This document shows positions 1 to 9,210 of a stretch of 64,000 bases of DNA, in pieces. The notes beneath the pieces were generated by a model. The model searched no databases. It saw only the letters and a list, made by a program, of their open reading frames with translations, and was not told the origin of the DNA. Each line of letters starts with the position of its first letter. The first letter of the stretch is position 1. The position numbers were made by a program, and so were the translations under genes. The stretch is from Desulfotignum sp. (GTDB lineage Bacteria > Desulfobacterota > Desulfobacteria > Desulfobacterales > Desulfobacteraceae), in assembly GCA_011390635.1 (NCBI GenBank), contig JAABSA010000001.1, positions 144,623 to 208,622 of the forward strand, written 5' to 3'.

Positions 1-343
1 CGTCAGGTCCCGCAGGATGGTGGTCATATACATGGATGGCGAGATTGTTTTTGTCCAGCAGGTCTTGTACACCGGTGAGTCGGTTTTTCTGCCGGGTATC
101 CACCAGAACCAGGGTATGGGTATCTGAAAAATCAATGGAGGCAGGGTCTGCCATGTTGAACAGATAGCTCATGGATGAGATAAAAAAATCACGCAGGCTT
201 TTTTCCTGGGAACCGGGAAAAATGATCAACGCATCCGGGTAGAGTTTCTGGGCAGCCAGCATGGCGGCGATGGCATCATAATCTGCATTTACGTGGCTGG
301 TGATAATGCTGCCGGCCCGGATGCCTTTTTTTTTGTCAGGCAC
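1..343 (-). CDS. DHH-family phosphoesterase domain, N-terminal part (runs off left edge)
   Basis: The first 114 codons are visible, from a GTG start at 343 that sits 7 bases after an AGGAG ribosome binding site. The peptide carries the hallmarks of the DHH phosphoesterase fold: a HVNADYDA motif (residues about 17-24) and, near the window edge, DTR and YDHH, the metal-binding motif that names the family. In this bacterial group such an N-terminus often belongs to a long protein with CBS domains and a tRNA nucleotidyltransferase (CCA-adding) domain, but it could equally be a stand-alone nanoRNase or a DHH/DHHA1 protein. The rest lies outside the window, so the function is left open. It is divergent from pilC. 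Confidence 0.75.
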   Translation of the reverse strand, partial: MPDKKKGIRAGSIITSHVNADYDAIAAMLAAQKLYPDALIIFPGSQEKSLRDFFISSMSYLFNMADPASIDFSDTHTLVLVDTRQKNRLTGVQDLLDKNNLAIHVYDHHPAGPD

Positions 344-399
344 GTATCAACTCCTGTTCAGATTGCATAATGGATGTTATATAGACTATCTGATTCAAT

Positions 400-427
400 T
401 TTACAAATCCTGCTGTTCTGTTATAAT
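400..427 (+). promoter_or_regulatory. Sigma-70 type promoter for pilC
   Basis: TTTACA at 400-405 and a perfect TATAAT at 422-427 are separated by 16 bases. Transcription would start near 434, about 39 bases before the pilC start codon. It lies in the gap between the divergent DHH gene and pilC. Confidence 0.6.
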
Positions 428-472
428 CAGTGGCCATTGGATTTTTGGACCATCTAATCAAAAGGAAATCAT

Positions 473-1681
473 ATGCCTGTTATTTATCAATGGAAAGGTA
501 AAAACCCCAGAGGCAGAACCGTAAAAGGCGAAATGGAGGCGGAAACTGTCGAACAGGTCCGCCAGAATCTTGTAAGAAGGAAAATAATTCCCGGGAGAAT
601 CAAGAAAAAGCCCAAAGACCTTTTTGAAAATGTTTCCTTTCTGCAGCCCGGTGTAAAAGAAAGTGATGTGATTATTTTTGCCAGGCAGTTTTCCACCATG
701 ATTGATGCTGGTCTGCCGTTGCTGCAATGTCTGGAAATTCTCCAGGCCCAGCAGGAAAACCCCACCTTTAAAAAACACCTGAAAAAAATCAAGGAATCTG
801 TGGAATCCGGGGAAACCTTTGCCGATGCCTTACAAAAATTTCCCAATGATTTTAATGAATTGTTTGTGAACATGGTGGCTGCTGGGGAAGCCGGCGGTAT
901 TCTGGATGTTATTTTAGGGCGGTTGTCTGCCTATATGGAAAAAATGGCAAAACTAAAAAAACAGGTCAAGGGTGCCATGACCTACCCCATTATCACCATT
1001 ATCGTGGCCATCATCGTAGTGGCCATTATTCTGGTATTTGTCATTCCGGTATTTGAGGAAATGTTTGCCAGTATGGAGTCTGCCCTGCCGACTCCCACCC
1101 TGATAGTGGTGGCCTTAAGTGACTTTGTGGTGGCAAATATCCTGTGGATAATCATCGGGTTTGCGGCTACGGCGTTTATCATCCGCCGTATTTACAAGAC
1201 AAAAAAAGGCAGGATACTCATGGATGACATGTTTTTACGTCTGCCGGTAGTGGGAATGCTGATCCGGAAAGTGGCGGTGGCCAAGTTCACCAGAACCACC
1301 AGTACCATGATCTCTTCGGGGGTATCTATTTTGGATGCACTGGACATTGTGGGCAAAACTTCAGGCAACAAAATTGTGGAGTTTGCCATAAGAGATGTGA
1401 AATCCGGTATTGCTGAAGGCCGTTCCATGGCAGACCCACTGCTGGAGAGCGGGGTGTTCCCCTCCATGGTCTGTTCCATGATTTCCGTAGGGGAATCCAC
1501 CGGTGCCCTGGATACCATGATGGAAAAAATTGCGGATTTTTATGATGATGAGGTGGACCAGTCTGTTAAAAACCTTACGGACATGATCGAACCGTTCATG
1601 CTGGTTTTTCTGGGTGTGGTGGTGGGGGGACTTGTCATTGCCATGTATCTGCCCATATTCACCATGGCGGGAAATCTCTAG
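473..1681 (+). CDS. pilC: Type IV pilus / type II secretion inner-membrane platform protein (PilC/GspF family)
   Basis: PilC forms the inner-membrane platform on which pilin subunits are extracted and assembled by the PilB ATPase. The 402-residue protein has the family layout: a basic N-terminal region, then two homologous cytoplasmic T2SSF domains (about residues 66-170 and 270-375), membrane segments near 172-193 and 222-240, and a last hydrophobic helix at the C-terminus (about 378-397). The start is supported by AAAGGAAA just upstream. A PilS-like kinase follows directly, which favours a pilus rather than a type II secretion role, although pilB, pilT and pilin genes are not in view. Confidence 0.92.
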   Translation: MPVIYQWKGKNPRGRTVKGEMEAETVEQVRQNLVRRKIIPGRIKKKPKDLFENVSFLQPGVKESDVIIFARQFSTMIDAGLPLLQCLEILQAQQENPTFKKHLKKIKESVESGETFADALQKFPNDFNELFVNMVAAGEAGGILDVILGRLSAYMEKMAKLKKQVKGAMTYPIITIIVAIIVVAIILVFVIPVFEEMFASMESALPTPTLIVVALSDFVVANILWIIIGFAATAFIIRRIYKTKKGRILMDDMFLRLPVVGMLIRKVAVAKFTRTTSTMISSGVSILDALDIVGKTSGNKIVEFAIRDVKSGIAEGRSMADPLLESGVFPSMVCSMISVGESTGALDTMMEKIADFYDDEVDQSVKNLTDMIEPFMLVFLGVVVGGLVIAMYLPIFTMAGNL

Positions 1682-1728
1682 CCTTGCATAACCAGGTATC
1701 ATCTGAACCTTTCCAGGGACAGTATGAC

Positions 1729-3009
1729 ATGATTCAACAGCTCAAGTGGATCATTCTGGCCCGGGTGATGTTCTGCATTGTACTGATTTTTTCCAGCCTG
1801 GTGTTTTCCACCGGTGAAAACCTGTCTTTTTTTTCCCAGCCCTTTGTCACCCTGTATTATCTGTCTGCAATCATATTGGTTTTGTCGGTAGGATACGGGA
1901 TCTGGCTCAAGCAGGGCAGGCAGCTTCAGGTACTTTCCTATATCCAGATCCTGGTAGACACCTTTGTGGTGACAGTGATCATTTATGTCACAGGCAGTTT
2001 TGATTCCATGTTCACCTTTTTGTATCTGCTGATCATTATCTATTGCGCCATGCTGGTATTGCAAAAAGGCAGCCTGATTATTGCCGGGGTATCTGCCCTG
2101 CAATACGGGCTGCTCATCTTTATGGAATATCACAGGATCATCCCTTCATTTCTGGGCACCAATCCTGTTCCCTTGAACATAGACCCCAGTCATATTCTGT
2201 ACCGGATCATCATCATCATGGCTGCCTGTTTTGCTGTGGCCTTTTTGAGCGGGCAGCTTGCCATGCAGCTGAAACGGGCCCGTCAGGATTTAAAAATCAC
2301 CCAGGCCCACTTCAGGCGGGTGGAAAAAATGGAGGCAGTGGATGAAATGATTTCAGGCATTGCCCATGAAATCAAAAATCCGCTGGCATCTCTGGCAGGA
2401 TCCATTCAACTGCTCCAGGAGGAAGCAATGCCCGGAAGCCATGAAGACCGGCTCATGAAAATTATTTTGCGGGAAACCGAACGGCTCAAATGTATTGTCA
2501 ATGAAATCAGGTTGTTTGCCAAACCAAGCCGGGCAAATGCAAAACCGGTTATGATCCATGAGGCTGTCACTGATGTGGTTTCTTTGTTTTTGAACACAGA
2601 GGAGTTCAAGGACCGGGTTCAGATTTTCACCCATGTTGATGAGTCTTTGTGTGTTGTCATCGACCCTGTGCATCTCCAGCAGATCCTGTGGAACCTCATT
2701 AAAAATGCAGCCCAATCTATTTACGGAAAGGGAAAAATTATCATCACCCTTACCTCTCCCAGAAGCAACCGCATTTATCTGACCGTCCAGGATAACGGCC
2801 AGGGCATTGACCGGCAGAAAGCCAGACACATATTTGATCCTTTTTTTACCACCAAACCAGAGGGAACGGGACTGGGTCTGTCCATCATTCACCGCCTCAT
2901 TGACACCTATGACGGAATGATTGATTTTGATTCCATTCCCGGTAAAGGATCCCTTTTTACCATTGTTTTTCCAAACGCCGCCCCGGGACAAACCGCAACA
3001 AAATCTTGA
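1729..3009 (+). CDS. pilS: PilS-like membrane sensor histidine kinase
   Basis: This is a two-component sensor kinase. About six hydrophobic segments fill the first 190 residues. They are followed by a phosphoacceptor H-box (IAHEIKNPLASL, His near residue 213), an N-box (LIKNAA, near 326), and ATP-binding G-boxes DNGQGID and GTGLGLS. There is no PAS domain that I can identify with confidence. The order pilC-pilS is typical of type IV pilus loci, where PilS partners the sigma-54 activator PilR, but no pilR follows here. I chose ATG 1729 because AGGGA lies 9 bases upstream; a TTG at 1684, two bases after the pilC stop, would add 15 residues. Confidence 0.85.
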   Translation: MIQQLKWIILARVMFCIVLIFSSLVFSTGENLSFFSQPFVTLYYLSAIILVLSVGYGIWLKQGRQLQVLSYIQILVDTFVVTVIIYVTGSFDSMFTFLYLLIIIYCAMLVLQKGSLIIAGVSALQYGLLIFMEYHRIIPSFLGTNPVPLNIDPSHILYRIIIIMAACFAVAFLSGQLAMQLKRARQDLKITQAHFRRVEKMEAVDEMISGIAHEIKNPLASLAGSIQLLQEEAMPGSHEDRLMKIILRETERLKCIVNEIRLFAKPSRANAKPVMIHEAVTDVVSLFLNTEEFKDRVQIFTHVDESLCVVIDPVHLQQILWNLIKNAAQSIYGKGKIIITLTSPRSNRIYLTVQDNGQGIDRQKARHIFDPFFTTKPEGTGLGLSIIHRLIDTYDGMIDFDSIPGKGSLFTIVFPNAAPGQTATKS

Positions 3010-3035
3010 CAACCACCCGGCAATCGGGCTATTTA
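3006..3035 (+). promoter_or_regulatory. Candidate sigma-70 promoter for lysS and the downstream envelope operon
   Basis: TTGACA at 3006-3011 overlaps the pilS stop codon and is followed 18 bases later by TATTTA (3030-3035). A weak CCCG/CGGG hairpin lies in the spacer. It would give a leader of about 100 bases ahead of lysS. Confidence 0.4.
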
Positions 3036-3139
3036 TTTATGTTTTATCATGTGAAAAATATAAAACACAACCTGACAACCCGGGTGGGCAAAAGATGCCA
3101 GATATTCTGCAAGCACCCTCAATGAAAGCAATATAACCC

Positions 3140-4618
3140 ATGGACAAAGACAGCCAGATCATTCAGCTTCGAAAAGAAAAAATTAACACCATCAAAGAAA
3201 TGGGAATTTCTTTGTATCCCAACGATTTTAAAATTTCCTGCACCCTGTTCGAGCTCAAGGAAACCATTGCCAAAGATCCCGATTCCTTGGGGGAGAAGGG
3301 CCAAACCTTTCAAGTGGCCGGCAGGATTATGGCCGTCAACCGGATGGGCAAGTCCTCTTTTGTGCGATTCAAGGACGGTTCTGATCACATGCAGATGTAT
3401 ATTCAAAAATCCACGGTGGGAGATGATACCTATGATTTGTTCAAAAAGCTGGACATAGGTGATTTTATCGGTGTGACCGGCCCTGTCTTCCAGACCCGGA
3501 CAGGTGAATGGACAATACTGGCAAAACAGTTTCGGCTTTTATCCAAGGCGGTCCGGCCTTTGCCCGAAAAATTTCACGGCATCAAAGACCCGGAAAAACG
3601 GTATCGCCAGCGCTACCTGGATCTGATCATGAATGATACCTCCAAAAACATATTTGTGACAAGAAGCAAGATTGTGGCGGCCATGCGGCGGTTTTTTGAG
3701 GACCATGGATTCATGGAGGTGGAAACCCCCATGATGCAGCCCCTGGCAGGCGGTGCTGAAGCCACCCCCTTTAAAACCTGGCACAATGCCCTGGGCATGG
3801 AACTGTTTTTGAGAATCGCTCCGGAGTTGTATTTGAAACGGTTGGTGGTGGGCGGGTTTGAAAAGGTATTTGAAATCAACCGTAATTTTCGCAACGAAGG
3901 GGTTTCCACCCGGCACAATCCGGAATTTACCATGGTGGAATTTTATCAGGCCTATGCTGACTACCAGGATTTAATGGATCTGACGGAAAAGATGTTTGCA
4001 TCCATTGTCATGCAGATTGCCAGCCAGACCATTGTCACCTACCAGGGCCATTCCATCGATTTTAAACAGGGATGGAAACGGATCCCCATGATGGAATCTT
4101 TGTGCACCATCGGTGGCCTTGAACCTGCCTTTTTGCATGATACCGGAGCATTGCTTGCCTTTGCTCAGAAGAATAATATCCAGATCACCAAAAAAGAGAG
4201 CCATGGCAAAATATTGACCAAACTCTTTGATATCCTGGTGGAACCCAAACTGATTCAGCCCACCTTTATCACAGGCTATCCTGTGGAAGTTTCTCCTTTG
4301 TCCCGAAAAAGCGATGCAGATCCCGATCTCACCGACCGTTTTGAACTGTTCATCGGCGGCCGGGAGATTGCCAATGGATTTTCTGAAATCAATGATCCTG
4401 AAGACCAGTACAACCGGTTTCTCATGCAGGTCCGCCAGCGGGATGAAGGCAATGCAGAAGCCCATATCATGGATGCAGACTACGTGGAGGCACTTGAATA
4501 CGGTATGCCCCCCACCGCCGGAGAAGGCATTGGCATTGACCGCCTGGTGATGCTGCTCACAGATGCCGCCTCCATCAGAGAAGTCATCCTTTTTCCTCAT
4601 ATGAAGCATAGCAATTAA
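3140..4618 (+). CDS. lysS: Lysyl-tRNA synthetase, class II
   Basis: LysS charges tRNA(Lys) with lysine using ATP. The 492-residue length is normal. An N-terminal OB-fold anticodon-binding domain (about 55-150) precedes the class II catalytic core. Motif 1 is around VETPMMQP, motif 2 includes FRNEGVSTRHNPEF, and motif 3 is GEGIGIDRLVMLL near the C-terminus. The conserved GGAEATPF stretch is also present. The stop codon is 6 bases from the lolC/E start, and every gene to lpxB is on the same strand with short gaps or overlaps, so lysS probably leads the transcript for outer-membrane biogenesis. Confidence 0.97.
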   Translation: MDKDSQIIQLRKEKINTIKEMGISLYPNDFKISCTLFELKETIAKDPDSLGEKGQTFQVAGRIMAVNRMGKSSFVRFKDGSDHMQMYIQKSTVGDDTYDLFKKLDIGDFIGVTGPVFQTRTGEWTILAKQFRLLSKAVRPLPEKFHGIKDPEKRYRQRYLDLIMNDTSKNIFVTRSKIVAAMRRFFEDHGFMEVETPMMQPLAGGAEATPFKTWHNALGMELFLRIAPELYLKRLVVGGFEKVFEINRNFRNEGVSTRHNPEFTMVEFYQAYADYQDLMDLTEKMFASIVMQIASQTIVTYQGHSIDFKQGWKRIPMMESLCTIGGLEPAFLHDTGALLAFAQKNNIQITKKESHGKILTKLFDILVEPKLIQPTFITGYPVEVSPLSRKSDADPDLTDRFELFIGGREIANGFSEINDPEDQYNRFLMQVRQRDEGNAEAHIMDADYVEALEYGMPPTAGEGIGIDRLVMLLTDAASIREVILFPHMKHSN

Positions 4619-4624
4619 TACCAG

Positions 4625-5848
4625 ATGGGGGTTGAATTTTTCATAGCCAGGCGTTACCTCAAGGCAAAACGCAAAGAAGGGTTTATCTCCCTGATCTCGT
4701 TTTTGTCCGTGGCCGGGGTCATGGTGGGGGTCATGGCACTTGTGGTAGTGATTGCGGTCATGAGCGGTGCTGAGAGCGAATTTCGCCGGCGCATCCTGGG
4801 ACTGGAACCCCATATACTGCTCATGAATTACAATGGCACCTATGATGGTTTTGAAACCATGTTGCAGGATTTGCAGAATCACCCCCGGATTCGGGATGCA
4901 TCCCCCATTTTGTTCGGCCAGGCCATGATCCGGACCCGTCATGCGTTTTCAGGGGTCATGGTCAGGGGCATCATCCCCGCCAGCAGCGCATCTCTGATCA
5001 AAGGATTTGATGCAGATGCCCTGGAGACAGCCCTGTCTGTCCATGAAAAGGATGACAATCTGCCCGGCATCATTCTGGGAAAAGAACTTGCCAATTCCGT
5101 AGGGGTGATGCCGGGTGACAACATCATTCTCATGTCCACCCGCTCCTTTGTGTCCCCCGTAGGTCAGATACCTTCCATGAAACGCTTTGTGGTAAAAGGA
5201 ACCTTCAGTTCCGGTATGTCTGAATATGACGGCATGCTGGCCTATGTCAATCTGGCACAGGCCCAGATGCTCACCGGTGATACCAAAAAAATTTCCGCCA
5301 TTGGCATCTGGGTGGATGATATTTTCACCGTAAAAGAGATCCGCAAACAGGTTCTGGCGGACCTGGAATATCCCTTTTACGCCAGAGACTGGATGGAAAT
5401 CAACCAGAGCCTGTTTTCTGCTTTAAAGCTTGAAAAAACTGCCATGTTTATTATTCTCACCCTGATCATCCTTGTGGCTGCATTTAATATCGCCTCTGCT
5501 TTGATTATGATGGTCATGGAAAAAACCAAAGATATTGCGGTTCTCAAGGCCATGGGCGCCACCCATGGGGTTATTGGAAAAATATTTATCATCAAAGGCC
5601 TGGTCATAGGTGTTCTGGGCACCTTTCTGGGAACCGTTTCCGGAATTGTGGTGTGCTGGCTGCTCAAGCACTATGATTTCATCCAGCTGCCCGAAGCCTA
5701 TCCCTTTTCAACCCTGCCGGTGCTGCTGGAGCCTCTGGACGTACTGCTGATTTCGGGGAGTGCGGTTTTCATCTGTTTTGTGTCTACGTTATACCCGTCA
5801 TACAAAGCATCCAAAATGGACCCGCTTGAGGCTATACGATATGGATGA
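4625..5848 (+). CDS. lolC: Lipoprotein-releasing ABC transporter permease (LolC/LolE family)
   Basis: With LolD this inner-membrane permease extracts mature lipoproteins and passes them to the periplasmic carrier LolA. The 407-residue protein begins with the family motif FIARRYLKAKRKEGFISLIS. It has one membrane helix (about 22-47), a large periplasmic MacB-PCD-like domain (about 50-240) and three C-terminal FtsX-type helices (about 270-295, 320-345 and 370-393). Only one permease gene is present, so the transporter probably uses a homodimer (LolF-like) or has its partner elsewhere. The last 8 bases overlap lolD, indicating translational coupling. Confidence 0.9.
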   Translation: MGVEFFIARRYLKAKRKEGFISLISFLSVAGVMVGVMALVVVIAVMSGAESEFRRRILGLEPHILLMNYNGTYDGFETMLQDLQNHPRIRDASPILFGQAMIRTRHAFSGVMVRGIIPASSASLIKGFDADALETALSVHEKDDNLPGIILGKELANSVGVMPGDNIILMSTRSFVSPVGQIPSMKRFVVKGTFSSGMSEYDGMLAYVNLAQAQMLTGDTKKISAIGIWVDDIFTVKEIRKQVLADLEYPFYARDWMEINQSLFSALKLEKTAMFIILTLIILVAAFNIASALIMMVMEKTKDIAVLKAMGATHGVIGKIFIIKGLVIGVLGTFLGTVSGIVVCWLLKHYDFIQLPEAYPFSTLPVLLEPLDVLLISGSAVFICFVSTLYPSYKASKMDPLEAIRYG

Positions 5849-6545
5849 ATACCGGTCGGTTCTCATACGTCTGGAGCGGGTCAGTAAAACATTTGCCAGC
5901 CCTACTGCGTCCATTGAAATCCTCAAGGAAACAGACTTCATTATCACCCAGGGAGAAACCCTGGCCGTGGTAGGGGCATCGGGCATCGGCAAATCCACAC
6001 TTTTAAATATCATCGGTACCCTGGACAGACCTGATCATGGCCGGGTCATATTCAAGGATCGGAACCTGTTTTCCCTTGGTGATAAACAACTTGCGGCCTT
6101 TCGCAATGAACGGATCGGTTTTGTTTTTCAGTTTCATTATCTGCTCCAGGGCTTTACTGCCCTGGAAAATGTCATGATTCCGGGACTCATTGCCCGGAAA
6201 AACAAAAAAACTGTTGAAAGACAGGCCGCAAATATGCTTGAAAGGGTAGGACTTGCAGACAGGCCTTTTCACCGGGTGGAAGATCTTTCCGGCGGAGAAC
6301 AGCAGCGTGTGGCCATTGCCAGAGCGCTGGTAATGAAACCGGATCTGCTGCTGGCGGACGAACCCACCGGCAATCTGGATGAAAAAAACTCTGACAGTAT
6401 CCATGCATTGCTGGACCAATTGAACAAAGAACTGGGCATGACAGTCATTGTGGTCACCCATAATATGAAACTGGCTCATATGATGGAAAAAATGGTAACT
6501 ATCCACCGGGGCAGTATTGTCGTACCGGCATTTACAAAGGAATAA
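5841..6545 (+). CDS. lolD: Lipoprotein-releasing ABC transporter ATPase LolD
   Basis: LolD powers lipoprotein release from the inner membrane. The 234-residue protein shows Walker A GASGIGKST (45-53), the ABC signature LSGGEQQRVAIARAL, Walker B LLLADEPTGNLD and the switch histidine in VVTHN. The ATG at 5841 lies inside the end of lolC, overlapping its stop. An in-frame codon 81 bases further upstream would add a basic, non-conserved tail and is not preferred. bamA begins one base after the stop. Confidence 0.94.
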   Translation: MDEYRSVLIRLERVSKTFASPTASIEILKETDFIITQGETLAVVGASGIGKSTLLNIIGTLDRPDHGRVIFKDRNLFSLGDKQLAAFRNERIGFVFQFHYLLQGFTALENVMIPGLIARKNKKTVERQAANMLERVGLADRPFHRVEDLSGGEQQRVAIARALVMKPDLLLADEPTGNLDEKNSDSIHALLDQLNKELGMTVIVVTHNMKLAHMMEKMVTIHRGSIVVPAFTKE

Positions 6546-6546
6546 T

Positions 6547-9183
6547 ATGAAAAAAGCACTGAATATAACCGGTTTGTTGTTGATTGTATTTTTCTGCCTG
6601 ACTTCCCGGCTTTACGCGGACCAGCAGGTCAGTGTAGCCATTTTCCCTTTTTCTGTTCTGGCACCCCGGGCCAGTGAAAAACTTGGGGATGATCTGCCGC
6701 TGATGCTCAAAAAAAGCCTGGAAAAAGAAGGTGCCAGGGTTGTTTTTGTCACAGATTATTCAGACAAGGATGCCTGGGATGCGGCCAGATTCAGGCAGGA
6801 AGGTATCCGACTGGGTGTGGACCAAATCATCACCGGTTCTATTTTCATGGCTGGTCAAGGGATAAGCATAGATACTGAAATGTACAATATCTATGAAAAA
6901 ACGCCGCCCTTGACTTTTTATTCCCAGGCAGAACAGATGGAAGGCTTATTTTCAGCGGTGACTGACCTGACCCGGAGCATCATTGGTGAATTATATGAAA
7001 AACGTATCATTGCCAATATTTCCATTACCGGCAACCGCCGGGTTGATTCTGATGCTATTTTACGGGCTGTTACCTCACAACCCGGTGACATCATGGATCC
7101 GGAACAATTATCCACAGACCTGGCACAGGTGTATAAAATGGGGTATTTTGATGACGTGGTGATTACGAAAAAAGAGCTGGACCAGGGGGTTGAAATTATT
7201 TTCAGCATAAAAGAAAAACCCAGTGTCAGAAATATCAAATTTTCACAAAACAGGGTGTATAAGGACGATGAATTGTTCGGGGCGGTGGATACCAGCACCG
7301 GTTCCATTCTCAATTTATATAAAATAAATGAGGATGTGGAAAAAATCAAGCGCCTGTATACGGAAAAAAATTACCATAACTGCACCGTTCATTATGAAAT
7401 TAAATCCCTTGAGAATAACCAGGCTGACATCGTGTTTGTTGTGGATGAAGGTGATAAAATAAAGATTGAGTCCATCACGTTTGAAGGAAACACCTATTTT
7501 AATGATAAAAAGATCAAAAAAACCATACAGAGCCGGGAAAAGGGATTCTGGTCTTTCATCACCACTTCCGGAGAACTGGATCAGACAGAGCTGGACAATG
7601 ATGTCATACGCATTGAATCGCTTTACAAAAATAACGGATTCATTGATGTCAAAGTGTCGGATCCCAAAGTGGAAATGGGAGAAGAAAGTATTTCCATTGC
7701 TTTCAGGATCGCCGAAGGAAACCAGTATAAAACCGGGGAAGTGGATATCACCGGTGACATTTTGACCACCAGAGAAGAGCTGCTTGAAAAAATGCAGTCA
7801 AAAAAGACGGATCTTTACAACCGGGAACTGATCCGAAAGGACCTTCTGGCCCTCAGTGATTTTTATGCCAACCAGGGATATGCCAATGTCAATGTATCCC
7901 CTTTGATTCAAAAGGATGAGACAACCAATCAGGTGAATATCACTTTTAAAATTGAGCAGGGCGAGTTGGTGTATTTCAACCGGATCATTATCACGGGCAA
8001 TACCAAAACCCGGGACAAGGTTATCCGGCGTGAATTGGCGGTAAAAGAGCAGGGCAGGTATTCCATGTCCGGTATCCAGCGGTCCTACCGTAATCTTGGG
8101 GTAATAGATTATTTCCAGAATATTGATATAAACCCGGTTAGAACTGACATTCCGGACCAGCGGGATCTTGAGGTGAAGGTAACGGAAAAAGCCACGGGAA
8201 ATTTTGCGTTTGGCGGGGGTTTTTCCACGGCTGACGGCCCCTTCGGCCAGGTATCTTTGGAAGAAAGAAACCTGTTTGGACGGGGACAGAACCTGAAAAT
8301 GCTGGCCAGGATGTCAGGAGAAACCGCTTTGTACGACCTGGGTTTTACCGAACCATGGATTTTTGACAAACCCATTTCCGCAGGGATTAATATCTATAAG
8401 TTTGAAAAAGAATACGAGTATTATGAACGGAATTCCATCGGTATGACGCTGCGGTCCTCTTACAGGCAATTGTGGGATTACACCGCCATAGGCATTGAAT
8501 ACAATATTGAAGACTTTGAAGTGGAACAGGTGCAGACCGCCTTTACCAATGTAACAGAAGGTGATTTTTTTACTTCCAGTATCAAACCCTATATCAGCTA
8601 TGATTCCCGAAATCATTATTTTCTGCCCACGAAAGGGGTTTTCAGTAAACTTTCCGTGCAGTATGCCGGAGAGTTTCTGGGCGGTGATATTGATTACACA
8701 AGATACATTGCCGAGTCAGGATTCTGGATCCCTTTGTTCTGGAAATTCACCGGTGGTTTCCATGTGGAAGGCGGATACCTGGATGACCGGACCAAGGGTG
8801 ATATTGATTTGGACTGGGAACGGTTTTACCTGGGGGGTATCAATTCGGTCAGGGGATTTGATAAATATGACATCAGTACCCAGGATAAAGGTGATCCTAT
8901 TCTGCGGGGCGGCGAAAAATATCTTCAATTCAATCTGGAGCTGATTTTTCCCATCCAGGAAGACATGGGGGTCGCCGGTGTCCTGTTTTATGACCGGGGT
9001 GATGTGTACCGGCTCAGTGAAGATATTGATCTGACAGATCAGTTTTCGACTGTGGGGTTTGAACTGCGGTGGAATTCTCCCATGGGCCCCATCCGGCTTG
9101 CCTATGGCATTGTTGTGGAAGGTAAGGATGTCATGGATACCGGTGACGGCCAGTTTGATTTTTCCATCGGTGCATTTTTTTAA
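6547..9183 (+). CDS. bamA: Outer-membrane beta-barrel assembly protein BamA with extra N-terminal TolB-like domain
   Basis: BamA inserts beta-barrel proteins into the outer membrane. A signal peptide (residues 1-24, cleaved near LYA-DQ) is followed by an extra alpha/beta domain (about 27-150; VAIFPFS near the start, LGVDQIITGSIF near 89-100) that resembles TolB/LpoB-type amino-terminal domains. Five POTRA repeats follow, starting near 155, 230, 310, 405 and 482. The 16-strand barrel runs from about 556 and contains the loop-6 motif VRGF. The protein ends in the beta-signal FDFSIGAFF. The 878 residues exceed the usual roughly 800, and the surplus is the extra domain. The start has AAGGAAT upstream. 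It lies between lolD and ompH, a conserved envelope context. Confidence 0.95.
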   Translation: MKKALNITGLLLIVFFCLTSRLYADQQVSVAIFPFSVLAPRASEKLGDDLPLMLKKSLEKEGARVVFVTDYSDKDAWDAARFRQEGIRLGVDQIITGSIFMAGQGISIDTEMYNIYEKTPPLTFYSQAEQMEGLFSAVTDLTRSIIGELYEKRIIANISITGNRRVDSDAILRAVTSQPGDIMDPEQLSTDLAQVYKMGYFDDVVITKKELDQGVEIIFSIKEKPSVRNIKFSQNRVYKDDELFGAVDTSTGSILNLYKINEDVEKIKRLYTEKNYHNCTVHYEIKSLENNQADIVFVVDEGDKIKIESITFEGNTYFNDKKIKKTIQSREKGFWSFITTSGELDQTELDNDVIRIESLYKNNGFIDVKVSDPKVEMGEESISIAFRIAEGNQYKTGEVDITGDILTTREELLEKMQSKKTDLYNRELIRKDLLALSDFYANQGYANVNVSPLIQKDETTNQVNITFKIEQGELVYFNRIIITGNTKTRDKVIRRELAVKEQGRYSMSGIQRSYRNLGVIDYFQNIDINPVRTDIPDQRDLEVKVTEKATGNFAFGGGFSTADGPFGQVSLEERNLFGRGQNLKMLARMSGETALYDLGFTEPWIFDKPISAGINIYKFEKEYEYYERNSIGMTLRSSYRQLWDYTAIGIEYNIEDFEVEQVQTAFTNVTEGDFFTSSIKPYISYDSRNHYFLPTKGVFSKLSVQYAGEFLGGDIDYTRYIAESGFWIPLFWKFTGGFHVEGGYLDDRTKGDIDLDWERFYLGGINSVRGFDKYDISTQDKGDPILRGGEKYLQFNLELIFPIQEDMGVAGVLFYDRGDVYRLSEDIDLTDQFSTVGFELRWNSPMGPIRLAYGIVVEGKDVMDTGDGQFDFSIGAFF

Positions 9184-9210
9184 AATATTTATTTTTTTGT
9201 GGAGGAAATT

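Noticed and set aside
3971-4942. 323-codon open frame antisense to lysS and lolC/E
   Set aside because: It spans the junction of two clear genes on the other strand, with no domain signature.
6517-6546. Upstream TTG start for bamA
   Set aside because: It lies inside lolD and would place extra residues ahead of a clear signal peptide; ATG 6547 has a good ribosome binding site.
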